DNA of 64,000 bases from Hepsetus odoe (lineage: Eukaryota; Chordata; Actinopteri; Characiformes; Hepsetidae), in the NCBI GenBank assembly GCA_017165825.1, contig CM029384.1, positions 4,000,431 through 4,064,430 of the forward strand, given 5' to 3'. Under the pieces are notes generated by a model. It did not search any database. It worked only from the letters and a program-made list of their open reading frames with translations, and had not been told where the DNA came from. The translations under genes were made by a program, and so were the position numbers. Positions 1 to 10,606 of this stretch are shown in pieces; position 1 is the first letter of the stretch, and each line of letters opens with the position of its first letter.

Positions 1-373
1 TGGTGGAAATGTGGGCTTGTTTTCGAGACAGTACCAATTTTCTCTGTTGGCGGAGAAGGGCCGTGAGTCTGTCTTTTATAGACTTTTAGTGGAGAAAAGG
101 AAAAACATGAACATTAAGAACATCAACTAACATTGAAAGCAGCATCAGATGAGTGCATTTATAGGACAGCGATGCAGTGTGTGTGTGCGTGTGCGTGCAT
201 GCTCTTTGAAAAGCAGCAGCAGCAGAAAGGACAGGTCTCCCAGAGATGATCAAGCATGTGTGTGTGTGTGTTACACATGCTAGTAACACACAGCTTATCT
301 GCAAGTCCCACAGTTGCCTCAAACGCTTCCTGACCCCATTAACTCAGGTGAGCTTTTGTGCACAGCTGCTAAA

Positions 374-404
<31 letters not shown>

Positions 405-758
405 CACACGCTGCATTGCTCTCACTAGAACCTGATCCGAACTGCAGCATGTTCTCTATGGGCTGTCGGTTCAGTAGTTAATCTAACATTGTTAAAATAA
501 TCATGGATTTTTCTGCACCTTATTCTTCATTTTGGAGGATTAGTATTGAAATATGCAAATGAGATACATCTCATTTAGATACATCTTCTTGAATATGCAC
601 AGAATAAACGAATATCCAGCCTTTGTTAGACACACATGGACACAGATTATGCAGATTGTTGAAAGACTGTTTTATTGTTTAATAAGGAAACCACTGCTCT
701 GATGACCTGAAATGTTTTCCCCTCACCTTTTACAACTAAAACATTGGGTACTAATCTA
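1..758. other. intergenic, no gene seen
   Basis: It has TG/CA-rich low-complexity stretches around 175-275 and a (CA)n tract at 374-397. The remainder is AT-rich sequence with no coding signal or recognised repeat. Confidence 0.6.
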
Positions 759-945
759 GTGAAAGTGAAAGTGACTATGTGTCATTGTGAACACGCGGTG
801 AACCGCAGCCGAATCCATCCTCTGTATTTAACCCACACGCACCGTCCAGCAGGGGGCAGACGTATCCACATGTTTCTGCTCCAGGATTTGAACCCACGAC
901 CTTCTGATCTTGGGGCCTAGTCCCACCCTAGACCACCACTGGCAG
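759..945 (-). repeat. SINE-A copy (tRNA-derived)
   Basis: Read on minus, this has a tRNA-like head (box-A-like GGTGGTCTAG.. and box-B-like GGGTTCAAATCC), an internal CTGCCCCCTGCTGGACGGTG core, and an end rich in CACTTTCACTTTC. The family recurs about 25 times in the window. It is immediately followed by a plus-strand fragment. Confidence 0.75.
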
Positions 946-969
946 TCTACTAATAGTGCTTCAAACTCT

Positions 970-1070
970 CCTGGACCAGTAGGTTGCCCTGGGGTTCTCT
1001 TGATCAAGGTACCGTTCCTATCACCGCTCCCCGGGTGCTGGATATATCTGCCCCCTGCGCGTGCAGGCTA
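970..1070 (+). repeat. SINE-A fragment
   Basis: Central part only: GGACCAGTAGGTTGCCCTG, the 'TTGATCAAGGTACCGT' block and TGCTCCCCGGGTGCTGGATA. It sits head-to-head with the preceding minus copy. Confidence 0.7.
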
Positions 1071-1339
1071 CACACTCATTTAAAAGCGCTCTTATATAAT
1101 TCTTGCAATTCTTTTGTTTGTTTTCCATTTTAAAATAGTAAAGAGCATGGGGTACTCCATCAGCTGCAGGGTCTCGAGTCCCCTGGACGTCTTTAGCAGC
1201 TGGAGCTTTAAACTGAAATGCGGCTGAGGAACTGAGACAATGGAGGACAGGCATGGTTGCTAAGCAGTGACTGAGAAATAGTGGCACTGGTGTGGGGGAA
1301 CTGCAGGACCTGCACTACAGGGAGCTCCAAGGGAAACAC

Positions 1340-2135
1340 TACCCTCAGTGATGTATCTAGAACGGACAGAAACCTGCTTACACTATGGGTCTGCAGTCAT
1401 TGATATATCTAGAACTGACTAAAAACTGCTTACACTACCGCTCTACAGTCAGTGGCGTATCTAGAACTGACCAAAAACTACTTACACTATAGCTCTACAG
1501 TCAGTGACATATCTAGAACTGACAGAAACCTGCTTGCTCTACAATAAGTGACATATCTAGAACTGACAGAAACCTGCTTATACCACAGCTCTACAGTCAG
1601 TGACGTATCTAGAACTGACTAAAAACTGCTTACACTACCGCTCTACAGTCAGTGACGTATCTAGAACTGACCAAAAACTACTTATACTACAGCTCTACAG
1701 TCAGTGACATATCTAGAACTGGCAGAAACCTGCTTGCTCTCCAATAAGTGACATGTCTAGAACTGACAGAAACTTGCTTACACTATGCCTCTGCAGTCAT
1801 TGATATATCTAGAACTGACTAAAAACTGCTTACACTACAGCTCTACAGTCAGTGACATATCCTGAACTGACTCAAACCTTATGCTTATGGTTTTAGACCA
1901 GTGATATACAGGGTTGGAACCTGAACACACTTTGGCTTTACAGTTAGTAATCTAGAACTGAATGACTTTGGCTCTGTGGTCAGTTAACTATTTAGAACAT
2001 CTTGGACATCTGGGAACATTATGACTCTACACTCAATATCTAGAACTGACTAGAGCTTTACGGACAAACCATCTAGCACTGACTGATACCTGGAAACACT
2101 GACTCTACAGTCTTTGACTTATCTAGAACTTTCAC
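1340..2135. repeat. 52-bp minisatellite with 200-bp higher-order period
   Basis: Units share TATCTAGAACTGACNNAAAC followed by a CTCTACAGTCAGTGAC-like half. The TATCT anchor falls at 1406, 1458, 1510, 1554 and 1606, giving spacings 52, 52, 44, 52, and again at 1806. A four-unit block (200 bp) is thus itself repeated. Units decay after about 1880 but the CTAGAACTGA core can be followed to about 2130. Confidence 0.9.
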
Positions 2136-2267
2136 AAGGATGTATTGTCTCGCAGAATTGGCCCCACCCATCTGTAATTAGCATGTAATTGGTTGAGCCC
2201 GCTTTATTATTAGCTAATGTAATGCTTTTGTTTTTGAAATGAGTCCAGCTCCTGAAGGTCTAACAAG

Positions 2268-2470
2268 GGAGGTGGTGGTCTAGTGGTAGGGTACTTGCCT
2301 ACGGACCTATGGCTCAAGAGGTCCCAGGTTTGAATCCCACCTCAAGCACTACCATCACTGGGTCCCTGAGCAAGACCCTGAACCCTGAGTGTCTCCAGGG
2401 GGGACTGTCCCTGTAATTAGGACATGGAAGTCGCTCTGGATAAGTCTGCTAAATGCTGTAAATGTAAACG
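2268..2470 (+). repeat. SINE-B copy (tRNA-like head, CTCTGGATAAG tail)
   Basis: The head is GGTGGTGGTCTAGTGGTAGG with a box-B-like GGTTTGAATCCC. The body has GGGTCCCTGAGCAAGACCCT and GGGGACTGTCCCTGTAATTA. The tail, CTCTGGATAAG..TGCTAAATGC, is shared with fish L2-type LINEs and V-SINE-like SINEs; the exact named family is not certain. Confidence 0.75.
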
Positions 2471-2599
2471 TAATCAATGGAAGAGCTCGTCTTCTTTTGG
2501 TAAGCTAGCTTGAGCTTGAGATGTTCATACTGGTACATACTGGTTTTTGTTGTGTACTTGGTAGTATCTGGTTGACTTGGTCATGTCATTATTTTTTAA

Positions 2600-2755
2600 C
2601 TTTTTTAACGCCATTTAGCAGATGCTCTTTTTCCAGAGCGACTGATTCCTGATTTCAGGGACAGTCCCCCTGGAGCAACTTAGGATTTAGGGTTTTGTTG
2701 CTCAGGAACCCAATGGTGGTGCTGCTTGAGGTGGGATTCGAACACAGGCTTGCTG
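2600..2755 (-). repeat. SINE-B copy, reverse
   Basis: Reverse-orientation tail (CCATTTAGCAGATGCTCTTT), the GGGACAGTCCCC core and a box-B-like TGGGATTCGAAC are visible, in inverted orientation to the copy 130 bp upstream. Confidence 0.75.
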
Positions 2756-2759
2756 GGAA

Positions 2760-3240
2760 ACTTCATTGATGAACTAGATGACCTTCTAAGCTCTTTTTCA
2801 GATGACAGCTTTGCACTTATTCGTCTTGGTGACTTCAACTAGCCCTTTTAAACTTTTTGCCTCCTTTTCATCTCTTCTTAAATCACCTTCTCCTCCTGTA
2901 TTTTCAACTCTTTCCCAAGAAGATTTTACTTCATTCTTCGATGAGAAAATTGAAGCAATTATACAATCCTTCCATCCGACCTACATCTTCAGTCCAGCTC
3001 CAACCATCCCATGACCCTCAACTCCTTGGCTTCTCACTGCTCTCTCTTGTGGATGTATTACTGCCCAGCAATCCTGCCACATCTCCACTTGATCCCATCC
3101 GATCAGCTCTACTCCAGATGTCTTCAGATCTTCTCTCCTACATCGCTCAGATACTCATTGGATCTTTAACGACCGACCATGTTCCATCTGCCTTCAAGTC
3201 CCTTGTAGATTTCTTCTCTTGTGAAGAAACCCTCTCAAGG
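2760..3240 (+). pseudogene. non-LTR retrotransposon ORF2 relic (L2/Rex-like): endonuclease end joined to RT start
   Basis: The first part reads NFIDELDDLLSSFSDDSFAL then IRLGDFN; the LGDFN is the hallmark of the AP-like endonuclease domain of LINE ORF2. It then continues into QEDFTSFFDEKIEAI, and in another frame DPIRSALLQMSSDLLSYIAQ followed by IGSLTTDHVPSAFK. These are the linker and the N-terminal reverse-transcriptase region typical of CR1/L2/Rex1-like LINEs. A stop at about 2840 and at least one frameshift break it, and much of the endonuclease-RT linker looks deleted. The catalytic RT motif is absent, so this is a dead fragment. Confidence 0.75.
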
Positions 3241-3262
3241 AATCTTGGTGATAAGATGCGTG

Positions 3263-3523
3263 CGGCAGTGGCCTAGTGGTTAGGGTGTTAGCCGCGTGAT
3301 CGGAGGATCGGGGGAGGATCGGGGGTTCGAACCCCTTCCCAATAGGTTGCCCTGAGGTACCCTTGAGCAAGGTGCCGTCCATGTCATGCTCCTCCCTGCG
3401 ATGGGCTGGCGACCTGTCCAGAGTGTGTCCCCATCCTTCGCCCTGTGTGAGCTGGGATGGACTCCAGCACGACCGCGACCCTGCGACCCCGCTTGGGACA
3501 AGTGGCAGAAAATGACTGACTGA
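3263..3523 (+). repeat. SINE-C copy: SINE-A-type head plus LINE-like tail
   Basis: The head (CGGCAGTGGCCTAGTGGTTA ... GGGGGTTCGAACCCC ... GGTTGCCCTGAGGTACCC) is the same as SINE-A. After the 'GCAAGGTGCCGTCC' block it switches to CCTGCGATGGGCTGGCGACC and a CCAGCACGACCGCGACC-like end. It finishes in a short (GACT)n tail. Confidence 0.8.
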
Positions 3524-3956
3524 TCTTCCCTGTCCAGCTCTACTCTTATACCTTTCTACACTTTTCTTCTTCTTCTCCTTCTTTATAAAACCTTTTGGCA
3601 TTTATCTTTTGGCACTAGTACCTATCAGTCACAGGGTTAATAACGTTACTTGGCTGTGAAATAGTTCATCAGCAGTTGATCTTCAGCAGGTCGCTAGAAT
3701 GAAGATCAGATGTGGAGATGAAGTGCTGATGTAAGTCTCTCGTCTGATAAATGCTGTAAATGAAAATGAGTCAACTTGTGATATTCTTAAAACCAGTGTG
3801 TGATGTCACGGCCCCTCTGAGGCGAGTTGGGGGCAGTCTGGCATGTGTGCGTCAGTGTGTGTGGTGGGCAGTGTGAGTGGCGTAGTGGGGAAAAAGGTCA
3901 GGCCGTGTGTGTGTGTGTGTGTATGATGTGCGCTATTATGTAAGCTCGACCAGTGT

Positions 3957-3961
<5 letters not shown>

Positions 3962-4000
<39 letters not shown>

Positions 4001-4014
4001 TACACACACACACA
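3962..4014. repeat. (CA)n microsatellite
   Basis: CA repeats with two TACA interruptions. Confidence 0.95.
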
Positions 4015-4086
4015 GCAGCTGCGGGACTGAGGCCTTAGTATTCCCAGCCAGAAGGGGACAGCCTGTTCTACAGCTTTCTCTTCAAG

Positions 4087-4088
<2 letters not shown>

Positions 4089-4136
<48 letters not shown>
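4089..4136. repeat. (CA)n microsatellite
   Basis: Uninterrupted CA repeat of about 24 units. Confidence 0.97.
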
Positions 4137-4138
<2 letters not shown>

Positions 4139-4387
4139 ATCACACAGTGCTCCAGAGACAAACACAAGGTCCGTTTGATCACTACACCAGAAGAAGTGCG
4201 GTGAGAGCGAGAGAAAATGAGAGAAGACGACAGTGGAGGGAGAAGGGAAAGAGGAGAGGTAGAACAAGAGATGTGAGAGGGAGAGAAAGAGCAAGATGGA
4301 GTGAGTGAAGGGAGGGGGGCAGATGGGCAGCCCGGCAGAGAAGAAAGAACTGATGGGCAGGGATAGATGCCAAGAGGAAGCCCAGTG

Positions 4388-4390
<3 letters not shown>

Positions 4391-4421
<31 letters not shown>
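4391..4421. repeat. (GA)n microsatellite
   Basis: GA repeat inside a purine-rich region. Confidence 0.95.
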
Positions 4422-4423
<2 letters not shown>

Positions 4424-4920
4424 TGAAGGTAGAGCCAGATACATTGACGAGTGCACAGCGAGGGGCTAATTCCTCACAGCTTGTCAAACAGAGAGACGCA
4501 GAACTCGACACAGAGGGATGGAGAAAGGAAGGAGTGCTGTTCAGAGAAAAAAGATAAGAGAAACAAATGAAATCTGGACGCCATTAAGTGAACAGTTTGG
4601 CCAAAATTCTGATTTACTGAGTAATTTGCCCCTTTAATCGCGTCTCTTCTGAAAATGAAGCTGTAATGCAGACTAACTGTAGGCATTTGATTGCATGTGG
4701 ACTGATCGAGACGGTTCAGTAGGAAAATTATTTTAAAGGGTAATAATAAGATCCACTCAAAGGGCATTATGCTTTCAAAATCGCCCCCTAATTTAGTGTT
4801 GAACTCATCCACAGTGGGTCTGGCATGAAATGGATCTAAAAAAGTTTAACAGTGGTGGTGAATGGAGTGTTTTTTTGGCCATACTGTTCTAGTTTGGAGC
4901 TGGTCCCTATTCTGTTTGGC

Positions 4921-5052
4921 ATCCAGGGAGCAGTGATGGGGACAGTATCTTGCTCGAGGGAACCTCAAGGTAACCTACAGGTCTGGGAATCAGGCTCTCA
5001 ACCTTCCATTTTTGGGTCCTAGTCCCAAACCACCAGGCCACCAGTGCCCCAC
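4921..5052 (-). repeat. SINE-A fragment, reverse
   Basis: GGGAGCAGTGATGGGGACAG, a 'CTTGCTCGAGG' block and the terminal CCACCAGTGCCCC of the head are present. The CTTTCACTTT end is missing. Confidence 0.65.
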
Positions 5053-5399
5053 ATATTCCCCACATTCCACTGCGGGGGTATCTTTTTGACTGACCCCCGT
5101 CCCGACTCCGGGTTTTAATATTTTACTGAAGCCAATGGATATGAAAAGTTATAGAGCTGCCCCCTTTTCCTCTGGGACAAATCTATTTTTGGTACAAACC
5201 TGAAGCTTAAGAGCCTTGTTGGACCTTTGAGAGAACATTTATTTGTGTTGGGAACTGCACGGTTCCCTTTTTCTGTCAGTGTGTGGCTGCGTTGGCCTGA
5301 CGGATGGGAGTTATAGGATGATGGGACTCCAGCATTAGCTCAGCTGTGCAAAGATTCAAAGGGTGCTAATGGAATGAAAGATGTAGAAAGGTCTGTACA

Positions 5400-5401
<2 letters not shown>

Positions 5402-5431
<30 letters not shown>
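5402..5431. repeat. (GT)n microsatellite
   Basis: GT repeat, about 15 units. Confidence 0.95.
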
Positions 5432-5439
<8 letters not shown>

Positions 5440-5679
5440 ATTTCAGTCCACATAATGTGGACCGCAGGAGAGCGACTAATTCTAAAGGAACAGCAGGACA
5501 TTAATCAGTCAGCAATCTTGATCAAGGAAAGCGAGCGGCTATTACCTGATAATTGATTTCCTCTGTTTAAGAAATGGGTTTTTTTTTTCATTTCCATGTT
5601 TTAATGGGGGACAACGGAAGCAGAAGAGAGAGAGATGGAGAGGGACAAGGAGAGAGAAAGCGAGAGAGAGAGAGAGAGA

Positions 5680-5830
5680 AATGGAGATAGATACTTTATT
5701 GATCTCTGGGGAAATTTCAGCACCAGTAGCCAAGGATTACAAAATTCGAGTACACAATACTAATACAAATAACAACCACTAAACAAAAAATACCGTACAA
5801 AATACAAAAATAAAGATAATGATAAAGTAG
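5680..5830. repeat. LINE 3'-end-like repeat
   Basis: GATACTTTATTGATCTCTGG followed by GGAAATTTCAG is the reverse of the end sequence of a LINE type very common in fish ('TTTCCCC..GGATCAATAAAG'). It follows a (GA)n stretch. Only the end is visible, and the named family is not determined. Confidence 0.5.
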
Positions 5831-6341
5831 CCAGTGCAAAATGGGAAACCGTGCAAAGAAACACTGTAATATTGAAGTGACATGACATGGAGCTGGCTTG
5901 CAGGTCTATGAGAGGGCAAGAGGTGTGTGCAAAGGAGGAAAGAAGGGATAAATGAAAGGGAGAGAATGAAACATGGTGGAAAGGAGGATGTGCAGGGATG
6001 AAAGAGAGACGGGTTGAGTGCATGATTCAGAGAGAATGAGCGCTGGTGCAGGAAAAGAGATGTTAAGGGCTGATTGGAGGAAAGAGCTGGGAACACTGGA
6101 CCACGTTTACTGGGTTTGTTGACTGAATGTCGCTCTTCAGCGTATCTGTCGGAGCACAAACAGGAAACTGTGGCAAAAACCTTCTTCCAAACAATGAACC
6201 TGCAGTCTGTTCTGTCAAAACTCCATCCAGGAATAAAGTTTTGAATTGTGTGTCTTTACAATTACATCACCTACTGCATTCAGTACATACTGAATAATTC
6301 ACAGTAAATACTTCATCATTTATAGCAGATTTTGCATAATA

Positions 6342-6819
6342 GGGACAGCGATGGTCTAGTGTTTAAGGACGAGGCCTCAGGATCTGAAAGTGAAAGCGAA
6401 ACGCAGCACAGCACAACGAAATTCAACCTCTGCGTTTCACCCAAACACACACGTGCAGCAGGGGGCAGCTATTGAAAGCACCCGGGGAGCAGTGACAGGG
6501 ACAATACCTTGCTCAAGGGTACCTTAGTGCAACCTACTGGCAAGGGATTCGAACCCACAATTTTCCGATCCGGGCCAACTCCCTAACCACTAGGCCACCG
6601 CTGCCCCAACCAGAAGGCTAACATTCTATCTGAATGTTTTGGGTTTGAATCCCAGACCAGTAGGTTGCCCTGAGGTACACTTGAGCAATGTACTGTCCCC
6701 ATCAATGCTCCCCAGGTGCTTTAAATAGCTGCTGCACAGTGTGAAAAGCAGAGGTCGTGCTTCTCTGTGTGATGTCTCACAATGTTTCACAATGTTTCAC
6801 AAAGAATCACTTTCACTTT
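6342..6819 (+). repeat. SINE-A copy split by a reverse SINE-A insertion
   Basis: A plus-strand SINE-A head (GGGACAGCGATGGTCTAG.. to 6385) is interrupted at the start of a minus copy and resumes at about 6608 with GGGTTTGAATCCCAGACCAG, ending in CACTTTCACTTT at 6819. The order of the two halves fits a nested insertion. Confidence 0.65.
6386..6607 (-). repeat. SINE-A copy nested inside another
   Basis: Nearly complete reverse copy from GAAAGTGAAAGCGAAACGCA to CCACTAGGCCACCGCTGCCC, about 220 bp, with the CAGCAGGGGGCAGCTATTGA core. Confidence 0.8.
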
Positions 6820-6860
6820 AATTACTACAAATTATTCAGAATCTGCTATAAATTATTCAG

Positions 6861-6970
6861 TAAGTACCTCGCTCAAGGGTACCTCAGGGCAACCTACTGG
6901 TCTGGGGTTCAAACCCATGACCTTCCAATCCTGGGGCCTCATCCCTAAACACTAGACCACCACTGCCCCA
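6861..6970 (-). repeat. SINE-A fragment, reverse
   Basis: Head half only: GGGTACCTCAGGGCAACCTA to CTAGACCACCACTGCCCC. Confidence 0.7.
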
Positions 6971-7289
6971 CAGTTCGAATTCTTGAATAGTATATAGCAG
7001 TATACTACTTCTATAACTACCTGATAATACTGAATAAATACGAGTACTTACTGAATATTTCAGCCCCGCCCATTCAGCAACATAAGTTCGGACCCGCCAT
7101 CATCCATTGAAGCGATGTGGAGTGTTGTTCCTGCAGTCTGGTGTGGAAAACGTGGTGTTATTTGGTGGAAAACAAATGGATCACCGCAGGCTTTCGGTGG
7201 ACCTAACAGGAGTGGTAGAGGTTTATTTCAGTCCCTTCGTAACTGTTTGGCACACATTTCAGTGCAAACCACTTTCTGAACGAGGCACA

Positions 7290-7480
7290 AGAGTCAGTTT
7301 CAAGTCAGTTTTATTTATATAGCGCTTTTTACAACTGTGTTTGTCTCAAAGCAGATTTACAGAGCCCGGGTCTGAGCCCCTGGTGAGCTACAGTCAGAAC
7401 TCCCTAAAGCTGGAGGAAGAAACCTTGGGAGGAACCAAGACTCAAAAGAGGAACCCGTCCTCTTCTGGTCGACTGGTGAG
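7290..7480. repeat. dispersed fish repeat ('TATATAGCGCTTTTTACAA' type)
   Basis: TTTTATTTATATAGCGCTTT followed by AAAGCAGATTTACAGA and GAGGAAGAAACCTTGGGAGG is a very widespread teleost LINE-derived 3' sequence. It is not a gene although it gives a short open frame. Confidence 0.6.
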
Positions 7481-7566
7481 TTGTGAGTTATTATGGGCTC
7501 CATTAGAGTCTGTAATTGAGATTCAGTAAATAAAAATGAGCCAATTCTAGCAGTAATTACCAGTCA

Positions 7567-7817
7567 GAGCAGTGGTGTTCTAGTGTTTGGGGACAGGGCC
7601 CCAGGATAGGAAGGTCATGGGTTTGAATGTCAAACCAGTAGGTTACACTGAGGTTCTCTTGATCAAGGTACCGTCCCCATCACTGCTCCCTAGATGCTGG
7701 ATATGGCTGCACTGCTGCATGGCGTGTGTGGGTTAAACACAGAGGCTGCATTTTGTTGGGTTTCACTGTGTGCTGTGTGTTCACAAGTTGACAAACAATC
7801 ACTTTCACTTTCACTTC
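7567..7817 (+). repeat. SINE-A copy
   Basis: Full-length-like: GCAGTGGTGTTCTAGTGTTT head, GGGTTTGAATGTCAAACCAG box B region, CTCCCTAGATGCTGGATATG core, and the double CTTTCACTTTCACTT end. Confidence 0.75.
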
Positions 7818-7819
7818 AT

Positions 7820-8740
7820 CATTCACTCAGTGGAGCTTTTGTTAGTCTTTGCCTGAAGCAGCAGCTCCTGCTGGTGATCCAGTATAACGTAGATGATCTG
7901 GAGTTTAGGCAGGAAGATAATGGTCGGTCCGATCAAGAAGACTGTCGACGGATTCGGCTGGGAACCCTTTCCGATACAGAGCAGCCAATCAGAACAGAGC
8001 TGAGAATTTACAGAAGAATTAAAGCCAGACGTAAACCCACCCAAAAAGTGTTCTTCAGGGACTTTATAAGGGGGAATAAAATGTGAGAAGCTATAGAAAA
8101 CGGGCCTGTTTATGGGGGCGAGATGAGAGAAACAGCTGCCTGTTTACTTGTTTACTGACATGTGTATCGTTAACATGCCTGCTGTTGATGTTAACAAGAC
8201 TCCTGAATTATTCAGCAACGCTGAGGCAGGAAGTCTCGGCCTGTGAGCTGCAGCCGTTTGCGTTCGGGGAATCGGTGGCGAAAAAGAGGAGAAGGCCACT
8301 GAGGCGGAAAAGCTCACCGTCTCACTTTCCCCATTAGAAAGCGGTTTGACGCTTATTTCACCTGCCGTGAGCAGCTCCTTGTCCGGGACATGAGCCCTGC
8401 TCTGCGCCCTCTGCATAAATTCACACCTGTCAGGATGAAGCCTGTTCTTGGTGTGTCGGGCTGTGAAAGCCAGGCTTTTAGTGTACTGGTGTACAGCAGT
8501 GTGTGACGGAGTCGCTCAGGCAGGGAGGAGTGTGTTTTATTGAAAACCTGTGTTCTTTTGCGCAGGAACACCGCCCGAGAACTATTTTACATTCATCGCA
8601 GCCTGTTTGGCCTGGGGGTGAATGTAGGCCGTCTGAGTCAGAGATGCTCAGTTTATATATTTATGTGGGTTTCTGTGAGTAATAATAATAATATGGATAT
8701 AATATGCCACTATTGTATATCTATATCTATATATTTATAT
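7820..8740. other. intergenic, nothing recognised
   Basis: Mixed-composition sequence with short open frames but no recognisable domain or repeat. It ends in a TA-rich stretch before the LINE relic. Confidence 0.5.
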
Positions 8741-8748
8741 ATTTTCTT

Positions 8749-9240
8749 CTTCTTCTTCTTCTAATTGCTCTCTTTAGGTTTGCCCACAGTGGATCATCCG
8801 TCTCCATTTCTTCCGGTCCTCTGCATCTTCCTCTATTCACACCAAACTCCTTGCATGCTCCCTTTCACCACATCCATAAGGCTCTTTTTTGTCCTCCCTC
8901 TTCTTCTCTCGCTTGGCAGCTCCATCCTTCCTTCTCCCAATATGCTTCTCGTCTCTCCTCCGACGCAGTCTCGCTTCTCTGATTTTATCGCCAAACCACC
9001 CAACCTGAGCTATACTTGTTCCTAATCCTCTCCACCCTCTCGACGCAAATCTCAGCATCTTTAACTCTGACACCTCCAGCTCCTCCACCTGTCATTTCAT
9101 CACCGTCTCCAACCCGTATAACATAGCTGGCCTCATTAGCGCCCTGTACACCTTCCCTTCTCTACCCTTCTGTCACGGATCACTCCTGCTGCTCTTCTCC
9201 ACCCACTGCAATCTCTTCTTCACACGTTCTTCACACTTAT
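8749..9240 (-). pseudogene. non-LTR retrotransposon ORF2 3' end with (GAA)n tail
   Basis: Read on minus, the frames give SELKMLRFASRGWRGLG, VGWFGDKIREARLRRRRDEK and GAAKREKKREDKKEPYGCGE. These match the C-terminal region after the reverse transcriptase of a LINE group common in fish (the MLRW..WFGHVQRR..GRPK type). The element ends in AGAAGAAGAAGAAGAA at 8749-8765, a 3' tail of the right polarity. Frameshifts are present and the catalytic domain is absent. Clade (RTE, L1/Tx1 or other) not determined. Confidence 0.7.
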
Positions 9241-9637
9241 CAGGTCAAATGAAACACAACAAATACATTTTAAAAATGGTGCAGTTTTTTAAGAAAGACA
9301 TTTCATGTATTTAAACGCCTCACAGACCTACAGCCCATCCTCCAATTTCGCCTCTTTCTTATCAGGTACATTATTACAACATACGCTACCATCCGCATGA
9401 TTGAATTCTACCCTCCAGTGGACATAATGCTTAGCATCCACGCCAACAGAAAGGATGCACGGAAGTATGTGGAGCTGGAGTTCAACATTCAGCATTTTTA
9501 CGTAAAGGGGACATAAATGAGCCTGGGATGGACCGTCGACGAGTGTAGGAAGTGCCTATGGGACTTGCTTTTGATACGGAAAGAAAAAAAACGAACAAAA
9601 AAAAAAACAGTGGCATTGTTCCCCCAGGGGTTCACAT

Positions 9638-9643
9638 TTTATT
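9638..9643 (-). terminator. candidate polyadenylation hexamer AATAAA
   Basis: On the minus strand this reads AATAAA about 1.8 kb after the cacng2 stop codon, followed by a T-rich stretch after the expected cleavage point. It is a candidate only, since the hexamer is common in AT-rich DNA. Confidence 0.3.
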
Positions 9644-10519
9644 CATCAGAACTTGATGCATCCAAGTTTAGGATCATTCTGTTTTGGCACCTTTTAGATT
9701 TCATGTCATCTGAAACAGCACACTGAAATTAATCGGAAGAAGTAACGAAATGACTAAGGCTGTGTGATCCTGAAAAATAAACACATACATTTTCACACAA
9801 GGAAAAAAATTATTAGCGTTAAAAAGCCTATGCTTTGTCGTAGCATGTTTGGTTTGTTACCCACACATCAATATAATGAATAAAAACGAAAAAGAGAGGA
9901 AAAGAGTACACAAAAAATAATAGTTCAACTTTTTCAACATTGCTTTTTCCCCGTAATAGTTATTGTAATCCTTTAAAACTTAAGTTTCTCAAGAGCAGGT
10001 TTTCTGTAAATTTATAGCATGCATTTAATTTCTGTATCCAAGAGTCTCTGAGCTTCACGTCTCGTAGTATGTCGTAGTTAAATCGTCGTTGCTCTCTCGC
10101 AAGTACTTATTGAGTGTTTTGCGTCCCTGTCTTTTCCTCTTGCCCTCTCCTCCTTCCTTCTTTTTTTTTTTTTTTTTCTCATCTGGGCAGTCGTTCCCAG
10201 AGCCATTCGGTGGCGGCCGACCCCTTCCGGAGAAAGGGACTCCATCGTGCTCCGTCGACGGCCGATTAAAAAGTGCAAGGAAAGAAAAGAAAGCGAACAG
10301 GGATGGAGCAAAGAAGAGAAGGTTCTTTTAGTAAAAGAATAGATTTAAAAATTTTTTTTTGTCTAAGGTTGAGAGTCTCTGGCAGCGACTCATTTCAGCA
10401 GCTGTGTGGTGGAGATTTAAAAAAAATGTTTTTTTATTTTAGTCATTGTTTTCAGCCGCTCTGGGACTGACGCAAGTTTTTCATCCCCCACAAGTTCGGC
10501 CTGGCATTTGTTCTTGCAA

Positions 10520-10521
<2 letters not shown>

Positions 10522-10606
<85 letters not shown>
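10522..10606. repeat. (TA)n microsatellite in the probable cacng2 3' UTR
   Basis: About 85 bases of TA dinucleotide, with a phase shift near 10580. It is self-complementary, so a transcript would fold into a long AU hairpin. Confidence 0.95.

Larger units (their letters stand above)
3530..4920. other. intergenic low-complexity stretch
   Basis: It carries a truncated SINE-B-like tail near 3740, two long (CA)n tracts (3962-4014, 4089-4136), purine-rich DNA 4195-4530 with a (GA)n tract (4391-4421), and otherwise unrecognised sequence. No gene is supported. Confidence 0.6.

Noticed and set aside
3280..3601. Minus-strand frames ending in RGSNPRSS-type sequence, seen at several loci
   Set aside because: They are translations of SINE-A/SINE-C heads; the repeated similarity is due to the SINEs and not a gene family.
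4082..4511. Two long minus-strand frames rich in Leu/Ser
   Set aside because: They read through (GA)n and purine-rich DNA, giving LSLSLS repeats; no domain, no splice context.
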